This document shows, piece by piece, positions 1 through 12,735 of a DNA stretch of 64,000 nt (position 1 is the stretch's first letter; every line of letters begins with the position of its first letter). Under the pieces are notes generated by a model that was given only the letters and a program-made list of their open reading frames with translations, had not been told where the DNA came from and searched no databases. This stretch comes from Spongilla lacustris. Its lineage: Eukaryota; Porifera; Demospongiae; Spongillida; Spongillidae. The DNA is taken from positions 7,953,830 to 8,017,829 of the forward strand of contig OX442426.1 of NCBI GenBank assembly GCA_949361645.1, written 5' to 3'. The position numbers and the translations under genes were made by a program.

Positions 1-705
1 CTACTTGGACACCATTGTTAACAATGCCATTGCAGCAAGCACCTGGCATTGGAACGTTCTATAGGTCACTATGTACTATATGAATTGTAAATAGTTAATG
101 AAATCCAAAAGTAGTATTCTTGGGGGATCGGCCATGCATGTCTAATGGTGACAGAAGCGGCTGGAAGAGCAGGCAGATGTGAGTGAAGGTATCATAGCTG
201 ACTTAACATAGAGTAGCTTTGCTTTGGATATCTACTAAAACAGAAATAATAACTACATGTAGTTCTCTCCAATCAGAATAAAAGTGGATTATAATTATAT
301 TACATGTATACCGTAGGACTCAAACATGAAAGGAAATTCTGGGGTATGTTAATTGTGTTGCTAGTGAGCAGGCTCTATCATCAAACCCTTGCCCTCCGAA
401 AATGAAATAGCTAATTAATGATATCATACAAAGTGCTGAGGCTCTGATCTATAGGCTTGTTACAAATTGCATGACGCTAGTCCAGATTCACTAAACATAT
501 AACTGACACCAGCTTGGGTAAAAAACTACTCAGTGGAGGCAGTACAAGTGTTTAGCACACACCTTTTTTATATTTAGCCAATATCTGGAATAATCTTTCA
601 CGACAAGATGCGATGTCATTGATGTCCATGCAGTGCAATATGTAAAGGTCACACAGTGCCATCACTAAACATTGCTTGTTGCTTGTAGCTGACCCAGTTC
701 ATCAC
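1..705. other. No gene recognised
   Basis: AT-rich sequence with stops in all frames over most of its length. I see no domain, RNA gene or clear repeat here. Confidence 0.5.
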
Positions 706-1015
706 ATATAATAATAATAAAAACAGGGGCAGCAGCCCATGCTGCAGAATGCAGAAAACATTCCACCAATGATGCCAGGTGTCAGGATGCCAGGTGTCAG
801 GAGCTGGGGTGGGTGTGCATCCCACTGGCTGTGGAGACCTTTGGGCATTGGGGAAAGGAGGCCCAAGATGTGTTATCATGCCTAGCATCTTTACTGTCCA
901 TCCACCAAGGTCGCCCCAACTCTGTTGCCCTGTTTGACATCTACAGCAGAATGAACATGTGCCTAGTCAGATCAATATCCAGGGCCATCATGGGCAGAGT
1001 AATAGTTCTTTAGGA
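706..1015 (+). pseudogene. 5'-truncated tail of restriction-like-endonuclease (RLE) non-LTR retrotransposon
   Basis: Codons from about 727 to the TAG at 1012-1014 encode the C-terminal end of the endonuclease domain, with the family signature GWVCIPLAVETFGHWGKEA and then a YSRMNMCLVRSISRAI tail. The DNA is nearly identical to 34690-34970, so both come from the same subfamily. It begins right after a short ATAATAATAATAA tract, as most copies here do. A 15-bp direct duplication around 770-800 adds five codons in frame. No reverse transcriptase part is present, so this is a dead 5'-truncated insertion. Confidence 0.8.
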
Positions 1016-1052
1016 CATTTGTGGGTAGTGTAGTGTAGTGCAGTGTGTAGTA
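1016..1052 (+). repeat. Short TAGTG pentamer array in retrotransposon 3' tail
   Basis: A few imperfect TAGTG/CAGTG units directly follow the endonuclease stop codon. The same arrangement follows the sister copy at 34967-35004. The giant arrays at 22.9 and 26.4 kb use the same unit. Confidence 0.75.
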
Positions 1053-1090
1053 TGGGAGGTGATTAGTGCCATAATTACGACCACAGAATC

Positions 1091-1660
1091 ACGTGCAGCG
1101 CAGCACTCGATGTTGCAGCGCAGCGAGACTTGCAGCGCAGCGATCTCGTTCCCAGGTGTATTATAAACAAAATCATTTATGTTTATAGTGATCTACAATT
1201 AGGATACACAACTTGCGTGTCCACTTTCAGATCATGACTAGGTGAGAGATTGTTATAATTATGACCCATAAGTTTCTGTTAGGGCTACTGTCCTTTGTTG
1301 CACTAAAGAATAGTATTTGTGGTAGGTCCCACCCCATTGATTCCGATCCAATAATCCAGCTCTGTGCTGTCATCTCTGTACGCGTATATCTCCTTCTGAT
1401 CCCTAACTTTATTTCCCGCCGCTACCGAAGGATTTCACCGGGTCGTGACGATGGGTACGACCGGATTCATCGAATAGGCCTATACCACTCGTCCGTCTAC
1501 ACGTCTCGCAACCTGACATTAAATTAGTCATTCGGTCTGGCCTGTCTATGGCCCTTGTGGAAGGTGGCCCTCTGAACAAAAGGAGGGGGCAACCCCTTCA
1601 AGTACTATAACAGTGCCAGGTGAGGGGCTAATTACTTGACAGCACTTTGACTGCTCTGTG
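1091..1660. repeat. Left outer arm of inner palindrome
   Basis: Reverse complement of about 12950-13507. It contains an open frame at 1261-1524 that is also present, inverted, at 13122-13337. I regard it as terminal-repeat sequence and not a gene, because the frame is only part of the arm and resembles no protein I know. A segment near 1400-1500 resembles the outer element's arm (about 13880-14010). Confidence 0.7.
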
Positions 1661-1801
1661 TGTGTGTATGTGTGTGTGTACGTGTTTGTGAGTACAATGT
1701 GTGTGTATGTGTGTGTGAGTACAGTGTGTGTATGTGTGTGTGAGTACAATGTGTGTGTATGTGTGTGTGAGTACAGTGTGTGTATGTGTGTGTGAGTACA
1801 G
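1661..1801 (+). repeat. GT microsatellite with TATG/AGTACAG interruptions
   Basis: GTGTGTATG-type repeat with regular GAGTACA interruptions. It is the mirrored partner of the CA array at 12681-12953. It is split from the GT tract at 3091 by a 1.29 kb insertion. Confidence 0.85.
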
Positions 1802-3090
1802 CAGGCCTGCCAACTGTGCTTTGATAACTTGCTTGAGCTTGGGCATGATTTTGCGGGAGAATGGGCAATTTTAGGTTGTAATGCGTGATCATCAAAGATG
1901 ATAAACTTTCCGCTTTGCCTTTGGAACTACCTACATTAACATAGGTGATGATTATAAGACCTCGTACTTTCAAAAATACAACAAGCAAGTTAACACACAA
2001 TCCACATCACACATGTCTATGGATCACATGCACGGTTCCCAATCCTTCAACTCTATGGTTAAACAAAGACAGAAGTAAAAAAAAATTGCACTAAGTTAAC
2101 ATCGCATCCATGAGAAATACAGGGAAATTTGGGGGCATTGTGGATATTGAATATTCCCTCCTATCGTTTTCTTGATTCGAAAAATATATAATCAGAAAGC
2201 TCACTCATGCATTTGTAGAGTATAATTATACCTTCTTTTATAAATGGCTCTCTGTTTCATGAAAAGTTATAGTTTTTGATGTGAAAAATGCCCTCGGGTA
2301 CACTTTTCAGGGTCATGTTTCCCATTCATGCACAACCTTGAGCACTACTGCATTAAACATTGGTTACACAATTATAGGAGGGTGCATTTTTTTTTTCAAA
2401 CAAGCCAAAGCTTCTATTGTACTCATTTTGCAGCAGTGAGTTGCAAGACATTTTCGCTTGTGGTAGGCAGGGGGCGTGATTCGTCCATTTAAACTGCCAG
2501 CGGAGGCATGCAAGTTTTGCAAGTTTAACCAGCAAATTCAGTCTGTACCTGCCTGGATAGAGTCATGGTTTGTTATTTAGTAAGACAGGATGAAAGATTT
2601 TTGAAGTCTGCCCACGCATGCATATCACTCCTACCTTGAGAGTTGATTACATGTATTTAATTAAGAGCCTCAATTTTAAACCATTTTCACGACATTTCAT
2701 ATGCAATTTTTGCAACACTCTAGAAGGAATACGTTGTTTTAAAAAGTCTGTACCTCTTACGCAATAAAGCTACAACCATGCACTCAACTTAGCAGTGACG
2801 CTTTGAGCCAATGGTATGCCTGTCAGTTTGAGATACAAAAAAGGAATCTGCCTAATAAATGGTACATGTAGTGTAACCTCGACTCAAAACCAAGCAATTC
2901 TGTCTAGATGGAATTAATCGCTTTTCAGTTTGCCCAAAAATTGAATAAATTCTCCCGCGTTTCTCATGGATGCGGTGTTAAAATATTTCTGCAAAGACGT
3001 AGAGGAATATGCGTGAGAATGGACATAGCTAGCGGGAGTGGCTGTAAATGCATGAGTCTCCCGTGAAATGCATGAAAATTGGCAGGTCTG
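1802..3090. mobile_element. 1.29 kb MITE-like DNA element inserted in the GT array
   Basis: The left end CAGGCCTGCCAA matches the right end in inverted form (CAGACCTGCCAA), and GTACAG flanks it on both sides (1796-1801 and 3091-3096). The opposite palindrome arm (12681-12953) has an uninterrupted CA array at the equivalent place and acts as an empty site. CAG-starting ends fit hAT-type elements, but the 6-bp duplication is shorter than the usual 8 and the GT-rich context makes its length uncertain. No transposase was seen. Confidence 0.7.
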
Positions 3091-3133
3091 GTACAGTGTG
3101 TGTATGTGTGTGTTTTGTGTGTGTGTGTGTGTG

Positions 3134-3164
<31 letters not shown>

Positions 3165-3175
3165 TGTGTGTGAGA
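3091..3175 (+). repeat. GT microsatellite continuation
   Basis: GTGTGT tract with a GAGAGAGAGA end, the other half of the array broken at 1802. Its mirrored partner is the inner end of 12681-12953. Confidence 0.85.
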
Positions 3176-3640
3176 GAGAGAGTACAGTGTATGTATCCAG
3201 GCAACAATCTGCACAGAATCCTGAGCACCTATCCCTCTCCCTGGAGATACTTCTAGGCATATGGAGGTTGGCAAAAGTGATATTTAATCATCTCATAGAT
3301 TTCCCATGCATGTTGTCATATTGTCTAAAAGTAAAGAGGAAGTGTAAGTGGAGATTTCAATAGAGGTAAGCGAATAGGAGACAAGGAAATGTCATCATGC
3401 TATGGTGGTTTACATATACACAGGTTTGTACAGTGGTGCCTGTAGTATGGAGAGAAGGACCAAGGGATACTAGCTCTGTTTCTGAGGAGGCAGAAGTTGC
3501 TCAAAACATTGAGAGAGAAATTTGAAAATGTGAATTTAATCTTGATTGGACACAGGCACTTTTTGTGACACTGTGTGTTGTATTTCATATCTTGTTTCTT
3601 TGACATAACTGTCACACTTTCCACCCAAGCTCATGTTGGT
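3176..3640. repeat. Second arm block of inner palindrome
   Basis: Reverse complement of about 12240-12690 with scattered mismatches and small indels. A third copy, in the orientation of the right arm, lies at about 7420-7604 plus 7821-7950. Confidence 0.7.
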
Positions 3641-5600
3641 ATTTGTAAAACCCAAACAATTGCTATATTATTATCAATTATATACACAAAACAAACACAA
3701 CTAAACATCATTTAATGAGGGGGTGGATGGACCCAAAGGATGATGCATTCCCCTTCTGAAAGGCAACAGAGAACTTTTGCAGAAGGTATGCAAGGTAGTT
3801 TCATCGCCAGTGATGTTCACAACGCTGTGACTCAAGTTTGTCAAAAAGGCATGGAGTGAGGGCCACAAACTCCAGTAGTTTCAAAGGCAACAGGTGTCAA
3901 CATATTGACAAAAAATGTGCAAGGAGCAACTGCTCTAAATGATATGTTCTAAAAAGAGCTAGCCATGATCCTTAGAAGTCAGGTGACCACTTAATGCAGG
4001 AAAATGTAAAGTCATTGTTTAATGCCCATGCAGTCAGTCTACATGCATGTTTATTTATTTATTTATTTATTTATTGTTTAACTATTTAAATAAGGAAGCA
4101 CAGCCTCAGATCTGTGTATTTAATTACAGTAGACCAGCTTGCAGTATAGTATAATCAAGGAATACTTTAAGCACAATTAGTTTATTGACAATAAAAACAG
4201 GCAAATTAACATTCCTTTTAATAGTAAATTAATGATTGATCAGAATATCAAAACCACTTAAAGTACATTGTCCATTGATAAATTCATTATTGCAACGTTA
4301 AATGAATTAGACAGTTTATGTAACTGCGTGGCTATTATATCATTACGGGCAAAGCCCCAAATGAAATATCTGCTTGCATAGCTGGAGCAGGTCTGACAGT
4401 GCTAAACAAGCCTAATCCAGGGGATGTCCATCCTATTGCAGTTGAAGATGCCCTCTGCTAGGTAAAAACAAGTGACTCTGTGCAGCAGTGAAGTTAAAGC
4501 AGCTGAGTAAATGCCAGTCAAACCATCCCCACCATGACATTCCGGGGGCACTCTGACATAGGTGATATACAATTCTGTACCTCTTGTGTTTCTGCTGCTG
4601 ACAAATATCTTCTCTACTGGCTTGTCTTTCCCCTGGGACAGTAGTACTGCAAGAACTTGTTGGGGCCAACAACCAATGCCATCATTTTAAGGTTCTCATG
4701 CTTACAGCATACTATTATTGCTTGCTCACATTATATACCATGCTAGTGTATTGTATCATTATATGTACCATTGGATTTTAAAGATTTAACTGATTTTCTT
4801 TACATAAGTATCTAAATATAATTGATAGATTATTAATAATGTTGTGTATATTCATTTATCCTGCAATATGATTAATAATTATTACTAAGTATATCATTCT
4901 TCATTAATAGAACATTTAGCACAAATTTAACATCAAGTTTTAACTGTTATACCTTATGAAGTAAAGCCGTCATTTGCACAGACGGTAAATGCAGCATTTG
5001 GTGCTTTACTATCTAGATGTAACAGTATAATGAAACTTAATAATGCTTCGTATTTCCCTAGTCTAATCATTATAAAATGTAAATCTGATCCTAATATGAA
5101 CGTTCTTTTTACACTCCAATTGTAAACCAATTGCAAATTGAAGGATTTTAGATGTAGTGAATCAGTTTTAAATTAAAAAAATAGCGTCATGGAAATTGCA
5201 ATTGACTTCACCAGCTATAGGGTAGGAATGATAAAAACAATGGATATGCCTATTTATACTTTGATGCTGAGCACATACATACAGTTAAATGACTATGAGC
5301 CTAAAAATCACTTCAATGCTTCTACAACTATGATAAATTAATTACAGCATTACAATGATTTTTTCAGCATTGTAGACATATGCAAACAAAAATTTAAGTT
5401 TCCCCCAAAAGAACATTTTGTTATCACAGAGTATTGATTCATACTTAATAATAGTCTACTGCACAATTATCCGGCATACCCTATTATAAAAGTAAATTCA
5501 TTTCTTTACAATGAACAGTAACAGCTGCTGTATTGAATGCATGCATTAGCATGAAACAGTGATATTATGGAACTGGTGGGACTACCAATACTGGGTGGCA
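3641..5600. repeat. Direct-repeat block, left copy (order X then Y)
   Basis: Two sub-blocks, X (about 3640-4990) and Y (about 5100-5600), recur in direct orientation at 9370-11660 but in the order Y then X. The block therefore does not follow the palindrome symmetry around it. A short ATTT microsatellite sits at about 4050-4077. Confidence 0.6.
3700..3915 (-). pseudogene. Remnant of a second retroelement C-terminal domain
   Basis: Reading the minus strand gives pieces similar to the 9960-10202 remnant: PVAFETTGVCGPH-like, then a GDET segment and a LGPSTSSLN end. The same order (P-AYETSGVVGP, TGDT, QRGNAAS-LGT) is seen in the better-kept copy at 49502-49819. The frame is broken. Confidence 0.45.
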
Positions 5601-7100
5601 ACCGAAGAAATGGACAGTGCATCATCCAACAAAGTGAACCTGGCAATTAACTAATAACCAAAATCTCAACTCTTGTTAGAATTGGAGTTGAAATTTTATA
5701 TGCATTGCTTCATGTGACTTCTGGAATAACATTTTAGTGTTTCTGCTAGTTCAGATATAGAACAGCCTATTGACAATGCTAAGAACTAGCTAGCCCCGGC
5801 CCTGAGGTCCTCCATCCATAATGCAACTTATAGTGCTGCAGGCACACATGTGTAGTTGTACTGACTTAAATTTTTTACTTCTGAACCAGAAATCAGTTCA
5901 TGCTGTACTGACCTGTTATCAGTTGACATTATTTGCATAATGTGACATATACATAAGGTATTGTTATAACCCTTCTCTTATGAATTTCTGTAATGCTTCT
6001 TACAGTATGTGTGTACTGCATATGTGTGTGCATGCGCATGTACTCCCTGACCAAATTAAGGTTGCCCTATAGCTGGAATTTTGCCTCATGCCAGAGTGAG
6101 AGTGCCATATGGTTAAAATAGGGGGTCAGCACAGGCTATGTGGCTACTATGTATGGCTATTTATACTTTTATGTGTTGCAAACATCCTGATGACTGCATT
6201 GCCCCATCCAGCTGCAATTGAATTTAGCAGATTTATAGTGCTTTTATAAATAACATTTAACTATTAACTACACAGCAAAATACATTGCTGCAATAACACA
6301 TTTAAATTGCAAGTAATGAGAGGCAAAAGACACTCGAGCATTTCACTTCATAGTGTCTAATGTGGCAAATTTATTACTATGTAGTGAGAGATCCAATGAC
6401 AAGTATGCAGTAAGAGGTAAGTAAGAGTTGCATTTGGTCTCGTGCTTAAATAATCGTAAATATACTCATTGCTCTCATGTCAGTAAAAATGCAGTCTGTA
6501 ATAGCAAAAACGTCTCCCAAAGTACATGTAATACTAATAGGAGAACATCCTATTACTTGGAGCAACTGTCTTTCTGGTCTTTCATACCCTCTTTGAAACA
6601 CCTAATTCAGCAATGTTGAAGCATACTATTTGTCTGTGAGAAAGTTGCATTGAGTAATATGAGTCCACATTATGTACTGGATGTGTTAATTACAATAGGT
6701 TTACATATTCTATGTATGCTGCAGGTGACTTTACACAATTTGCAAAAAAGCTACAAGAAATTTTTCTCATGGTTTAAGAATTACAGCAGTTCTTACGCCA
6801 ACTTGGTTCCCTCAATGGGACTGATGTTAACAATAGAAAAAAACATCCATGATTGGAGTGACAACAGTTGATTTGGTCCCCACATAACCATCATAACCAA
6901 TAAACTTTCTATTGTCTAAGCTGTACTATATAACTGAAACAAACATTCCAGAAGTGATACAAATGTTAATTGCAACACCCAATCCTTACACACAGCAAGA
7001 ATTAAAAGTACTATAAATTTTCCTGAATCAGTCTGATATGTTAAGTAGTATAATATTGTTTCCTTTGGTATCAATTTACTAAAATTGTGCTATATTTATA
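5580..7100. repeat. Inner left arm blocks of palindrome
   Basis: Sections 5580-6250, 6250-6420 and 6770-7060 match the reverse complement of 11665-12240, 9200-9360 and 8945-9190. The 5800-6250 to 11665-12110 pair is close to identical by eye. I see no gene in it. Confidence 0.65.
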
Positions 7101-7419
7101 CATGGCTACAATTTCTCTCCTCTCATGGTTGAGCTAAGCCATCAGGCCAGGATGAGGTCTTATCAAAAGGGGCTACAGGATAACAGCCCCTGGTTAAGGA
7201 CTCCCAGTGATCAGAGCCCTCAACCTCACAGTGCAAGTCAATGGTGTTTCAGGAAGCATATCTGTGTGTTTCACATATGCAACCACATTTCCATTATAGG
7301 GTGCATGCCATGATTGAATAATTTTGTACATAAAAATTATTAAGTATTATACATACATGTACATGTATATAATTAACAACAAAACAGTGAATAGGTCCAA
7401 TCATGAACAATACACTTCT

Positions 7420-7950
7420 GCCTTAATTCTCAGAAACAGAGCTAGTATCCCTTGATACTAGATAGAGGCACCACTGTAAAAACCTGTGTATATGTAAACC
7501 ATCATAGCATAATGACTTTTCCTTGTCTCCTATTCCCTTACCTCTACTGAAATCTCCATTTACCTTTGGATGATATGACAGCATGCATGGGAAATGTATG
7601 AGATGTCCCTCTCGTAGTGGAGGCATATGGAGGCTGGGGAATCACTGCAAAAGAAACATTCTCAAGAATTGCTAGGTGTTTGGCCATCCACTCCCACTCA
7701 TCCAATACTGAAATGCTAAATGCAATATATTGTCGCCTCGGCACTGTTTTGATGAGGCAAAATGCCCGAGCCCTCCTGGCTCGATCGGCATCATTTTCAT
7801 GACTTGTATGTATAATCCTTGAGATGATCAAACATGATTTTTGCCATCCACCATAAACCTAGAAGTATCTCTTGGGAGTTGGGTATGGAATGTGTTTCTC
7901 TGCATTGGAGGAAAAGGTGCTCAGGATTCTGTGCGGATTGCCCGGTGTCA
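7420..7950. repeat. Extra copy of arm block, interrupted by a retrotransposon fragment
   Basis: A third copy of the 3180-3640 / 12240-12690 block, in the right-arm orientation. It has no mirror on the other side of the centre, so it is an insertion or duplication in the left arm. It is split at 7606-7820. Confidence 0.65.
7606..7820 (+). pseudogene. 5'-truncated RLE retrotransposon tail with target duplication
   Basis: Codons to the TGA at 7800-7802 read PLVVEAYGGWGITAKETFS and end MRQNARALLARSASFS, the conserved end of the endonuclease domain in this family. The six bases GAGATG occur on both sides (7600-7605 and 7821-7826), and the two other copies of the surrounding repeat show the uninterrupted site. 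This defines a 215-bp insertion ending 18 bp after the stop codon, without a poly(A) or TAA tail. Confidence 0.8.
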
Positions 7951-8059
7951 TGGGATAATTGGCACCCCCAATGATTGGCACCCCCGTTCCAAATATCCTA
8001 GGATTCTTGGCACCCAATTCCAAATTTCCTATGGTATTTTCGGAATCCTTTAGGATTTC

Positions 8060-8940
8060 TGTACCCTCATGTTCAAGGCGACAAAAGTAGATTTGAGTTG
8101 AAGTCTGTTCATGACCTTGGGAACATTTATCTTTTTATGAGCCCTTATGATCTGGATAAATTGTGTGAGTGGGTCAGTGATGGGTTACTAGAATATGGAA
8201 ACAATGTAGCAGTAGCTTATCATCTCAGGTTTTAGAGATTACTAGAGATTAGATGGTTATTGCATCTCTTTCAAAATGTTTATTGAAGTTAGTTATATAT
8301 GCCTTCAGCTTGATGCAAGTCAGGGTTAGTTTCCTATGGCCATGAATACTTGAGCCATTTTGAATGTTTCTCAACATTTGGCACATATATAAATTGTTGT
8401 ATTAAGCAATGATGCTGGTGCAATGACCTCCAATTCCTAACCCAAGTGCCCCAGAGTCTGCATCCTTGATCGTTTCATGCATACATGTAGCTTTCCATAG
8501 AGCTGCATGTATCTGGGGATCCATGGGAAGATAACATTGGATCTGTTGATCGTTGGATCATGTACGTTGAGATCAGCAGACGCAGTTTATTGTGACCTCC
8601 TGTGACCTTACTTATAGCTATAGAAATAATCTGAAAGAAACTATTTCCATCTGCAGCAATCCTAGCTGTTGCTAATGGGCAGTGTGACACCACAATCATT
8701 GATGGCTGTGTCAAGTGAGAGTGATTCACACGGACTAATGTCAAGAGCACACCTCCACTCACTGCAAACTGGCTGGCAATTGATCAATGTTATAATCTTT
8801 GGTAATGTCTAAAACCTTAGATGATAAGCTACTGCTACTCTGTTTTCCATATTCTAGTAACCCATCACTGACCCACTCACACAATTTAAAGACGCATCAG
8901 AAAATAAATGTTCCCAAGGTCATGAACAGACTTCAACTCA
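8060..8940. repeat. Centre of the inner palindrome
   Basis: 8060-8240 pairs in inverted orientation with 8805-8940, both carrying GTGAGTGGGTCAGTGATGGG or its complement. The roughly 570-base spacer shows nothing recognisable. Confidence 0.6.
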
Positions 8941-8944
8941 AATA

Positions 8945-9360
8945 CATATCAGACTGATTCAGGAAAATTTATGGTACTTTCAATTCTTGTTGTGTGTAAG
9001 GATTGGGTGTTGCAATTAACATTTGTATCACTTCTGGAATGTTTGTTTCAGTTGAATAGTACACCTTAGACAATAGAAGGGTTAATTTATTGGTTGTGGG
9101 GACCAAATCAACTGCTGTTGTCACTCCAATCATAGATGTTTTTTTTTTCTATTGTTAACATCAGTCCCATTGAAGGAACCAAGTTGGTGTAAGACCTGCT
9201 GTAATTCTTAAACCATGAGAATAATAATAAATTTGCCACATTTGACACTATGAAGTGAAATGCTTGAGTGTCCTTTGCCTCTCAATTTAAATATCTTATT
9301 GCAGCAATCTGGTTTGCTATGTAGTTGATGGTTAAATGTTACTTTTAAAAGTCCAAAGCA
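8945..9360. repeat. Inner right arm blocks of palindrome
   Basis: Inverted matches to 6770-7060 and 6250-6420, with indels. Confidence 0.6.
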
Positions 9361-9369
9361 TGTGACAGT

Positions 9370-11660
9370 ATAATTTCTTTTTACACTCCAATTATAAACC
9401 AATTGCAAATTGAAGGATTTTAGATGTAGTGAATCAGTTTTAAATAACGTCTTGGAAATTGCAATTGACTTCACCAGCTATACAAAGAGTGATAAAACAA
9501 TGGATATGCCTATTTTTATTTTGGTGCTGAGCATATACATACATTTCATAGACAAATGACCATGAGCCTAAAAATCATATCAATGCTTCTACAACTATGA
9601 TAAATTAATTACAGCATTACAATGATTTTTTCAGCATTGTAAACATATGCAAACAAATATAAGTTTCCCAAAAATGTCATGTTTTAATTTCACAGAGTAC
9701 TGATTCAAATCCTTTTAATAATAGTTTATTGCAACATAATCTATTATAAAAGTAAATTCATTTCTGTACAATGAACAGTAACAGCTGCTGTATTGAATGC
9801 ATGCATTAGCATGAAACAGTGATATTATGGAACTGGTGGGACTGCCTATTCTGGGTGGCAAGCAAAGAAATGGAGAGACATTGAACATCCTAACATCATG
9901 TCGGTATTTGTACTATTTGTAAAACCCTAACTATGGCTATGTTACTTTTTTAATTATTATCAGTTATATAAGAAACACACACAACTAACATCATTTAATG
10001 AGGAGGTGGATGGACCCAAAGTTCCCAAAAAAGATGATGCATTCCCCTTCTGAATGGCAACAGTGAAGGTATGCAAGGTAGTTTCATCGCCAGCGGTGTT
10101 CACAACGCAGTGACTCGAGTTTGTCAAAAAAGGCATGGAGTGAGGGCCACAAACTCCAGTAGTTTGAAAAGCAACAGGCGTGAATTGTATTAAAATGTGC
10201 AAGTAGCAACTGCTCTAAATGATATGTTCTAAAAGAAGCTAGCCATGATCCTTGGAAGTCAGGTGACCACTTAATGCAGGACAATGTAAAGTCATTGTAT
10301 AAAGCTCATGTAGTCTACATGCATGTTTAATAAATCAGTTATTATAACATTTTTAGTTTTATACTTTTATCTTACTCAGCCTCAGATGTGTGTATTTAAT
10401 TACAGAAGACCAGCTTGCAGTATAGGTGTTCTACAATCAAGAAATTCTTTAAGTTTATTGACAAAAAATAACAGGCAAATTAACGTTTCTATTAATAGTA
10501 AATTAAAGAATGATCCGAATCTCAAAACCACCAAAGTACATTGCTAAATTCCTTAAATGAATTACACAGTTTATGTAACTGCACGGCTATTATATAATTA
10601 CAGGCTACTTTCAACTTACTATTCATCGGCAAAGCCCCAAATGAAATATCTGCTTGCATAGCTGGAGCAGGTCTGACAGTGCTAAACTAATCTAATCCAG
10701 GGGATGTCAATCCTATTGCAGTTGGAGAAGCCCTCTGCTGGTTAAAAAACAAATGACTGTGCAGCAGTGAAGTTAAAGCAGCAGAGATTTGTAAAAGCTG
10801 TATGGTCATTTAATATGGTATCCTGCCAAGCAACTCTCGATCTCTTAGTGTTGAAAGGACATTCGGAACTTTTACCTCTTTCATGGATGAGCAGGAGTTA
10901 TTGCAATCATCCTTTCCTATGGCACCTCATGGGTTCATTGACATCAGAATCAGCAGGGTGATCCTTATTCTCCTTCATACTGCACATGCATGCAGTATTG
11001 AAGGACAGTACCAGCACTCAGCATGCTTGATTTATGGATGGTACTGTCTTTGCTGGCTGAAGGTGTACTCATGCAAAGTCCTAAGCCATGCTGACATGAT
11101 TAATTTTTGAACAAAATGTGGCTTAGGTTTTCAGCTATAGCAGCCTAGAAACATTGGTAGATCAGATAAAGACGTCAAACCATCCCCACCATGACATTCC
11201 GGGGGCACTCTGACATAGGTGACATACAATTCTGTACCTCTTGTGTTTCCACTGCTGACAAATATCTTCTCTACTGGCTTGTCTTTCCCCTGGGACAGTA
11301 TCAAAGTCCTCAGTAATGCAAGGACTTGTTGGGGCCAACAACCAATGCCATCATTTTAAGGCTCTCATGCCTACGGCAAACTTTTTATTGCTTGCTCAAA
11401 TTATATACCATGCTAGTGTATTGTATCATTACATGTACCATTGTATTGTGAAGGATTTTATAATATTAAATAATTATGATTTAACTAATTTTAAATTCCT
11501 TTATATAAGTATCTGATTCTTCATTAATAGAACATTTAGCACAAATTTGACATCAAGTTTTAACTGTTAATTTTCCTTTATTGAACTATATATTAATGAT
11601 CTTATGAAGTAAAGCCGTCATTTGCACAGACGGTAAATGCAGCATTTGGTGCTTTACTAT
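9370..11660. repeat. Direct-repeat block, right copy (order Y then X)
   Basis: About 9370-9880 matches 5100-5600, and about 9900-11660 matches 3640-4990, both in direct orientation. The right copy of X has an extra stretch near 10790-11170 that the left copy lacks. The reversed order looks like a circular permutation or a partly deleted tandem duplication. Confidence 0.6.
9960..10202 (-). pseudogene. Remnant of a second retroelement C-terminal domain
   Basis: The minus-strand translation holds TPVAFQTTGVCGPHSMPF, then GDETTLHTFTVAIQKGNASS and LGTLGPSTSSLN. This parallels the order seen at 49502-49819 (YETSGVVGP, then QRLSVAVQRGNAAS, then LGT). Only this C-terminal part remains. The function of the domain is not known to me. 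Confidence 0.5.
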
Positions 11661-11664
11661 CTAG

Positions 11665-12690
11665 GCTATAAATCTGCTAAATTCAATTGCAGCTAGATGG
11701 GGCAATGCAGTCATCAGGATGTTTGCAACACATAAAAGTATAAATAGCCATACATAGTAGCCACATAGCCTGTGCTGACCCCTATTTTAACCATATGGCA
11801 CTCTCACTCTGGCATGAGGCAAAATTCCAGCTATAGGGCAACCTTAATTTGGTCAGGGAGTACATGCGCATGCACACACATATGCAGTACACACATACTG
11901 TAAGAAGCATTACAGAAATTCATAAGAGAAGGGTTATAACAATACCTTATGTATATGTCACATTATGCAAATAATGCCAACTGATAACAGGTCAGTACAG
12001 CATGAACTGATTTCTGGTTCAGAAGTAAAAAAATTTAAGTCAGTACAACTACACATGTGTGCCTGCAGCACTATAAGTTGCATTAGGGATGGAGGACCTC
12101 AGGGGCTAGCTTGTTCTTAGCATTGTCTAGGCTGTACTGTTATTCATGAAGCAATACATTACAAATCGCAACTCCAATCCTTACATGAGTTGAGATTTTG
12201 GTTAAAAGGTAATTGCCAGGTTCACTTAATTGGATGATGCATGGAAAGTGTGACAGTTATGTCAAAGAAACAAGATATATATGAAATACAATACACATTG
12301 ACACAAGACAGTGCCGGCGTCCAATCAAGATTAAACTGATTCACATTTTCCAAATTTTCACTCAATGTTTTGAGCAACTTCTGCCTCCTCAGAAACAGAG
12401 ATAGTATCCCTTGGTCCTTCTCTCTGTACTAGAGGCACCACTGTACAAACCTGTGTATATGTAAACCACCATAGCATGACGACATTTCCTTGTCTCCTAT
12501 TCCCTTACCTCTATTGAAATCTCCACTCCTTACTTTTGGACGATATGACAACCTGCATGGGAAATGTATGAGATGATTAAACATCACTTTTGCCTCCTCC
12601 ATATGCCTAGAAGTATCTCCAGGGAGTGTTTGGAGGGAAAGGTGCTCAGGATTCTGTGCAGATTGTTGCCTGGATACACATAACACATAC
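11665..12690. repeat. Right arm blocks of palindrome
   Basis: 11665-12240 is the reverse complement of about 5580-6250, and 12240-12690 that of about 3176-3640. No gene seen. Confidence 0.7.
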
Positions 12691-12703
12691 ACACACACAC
12701 ACA

Positions 12704-12735
<32 letters not shown>

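Noticed and set aside
1..60. Similarity of AACAATGCCATTGCAG at 28-43 to the EMC1 exon 4 acceptor near 58297
   Set aside because: Only about 16 bases match and no EMC1 coding follows; chance or too short to interpret.
1261..1527. 88-codon frame repeated inverted at 13122-13337
   Set aside because: The conservation is explained by the palindrome arms at DNA level; the two copies end differently and match no protein family.
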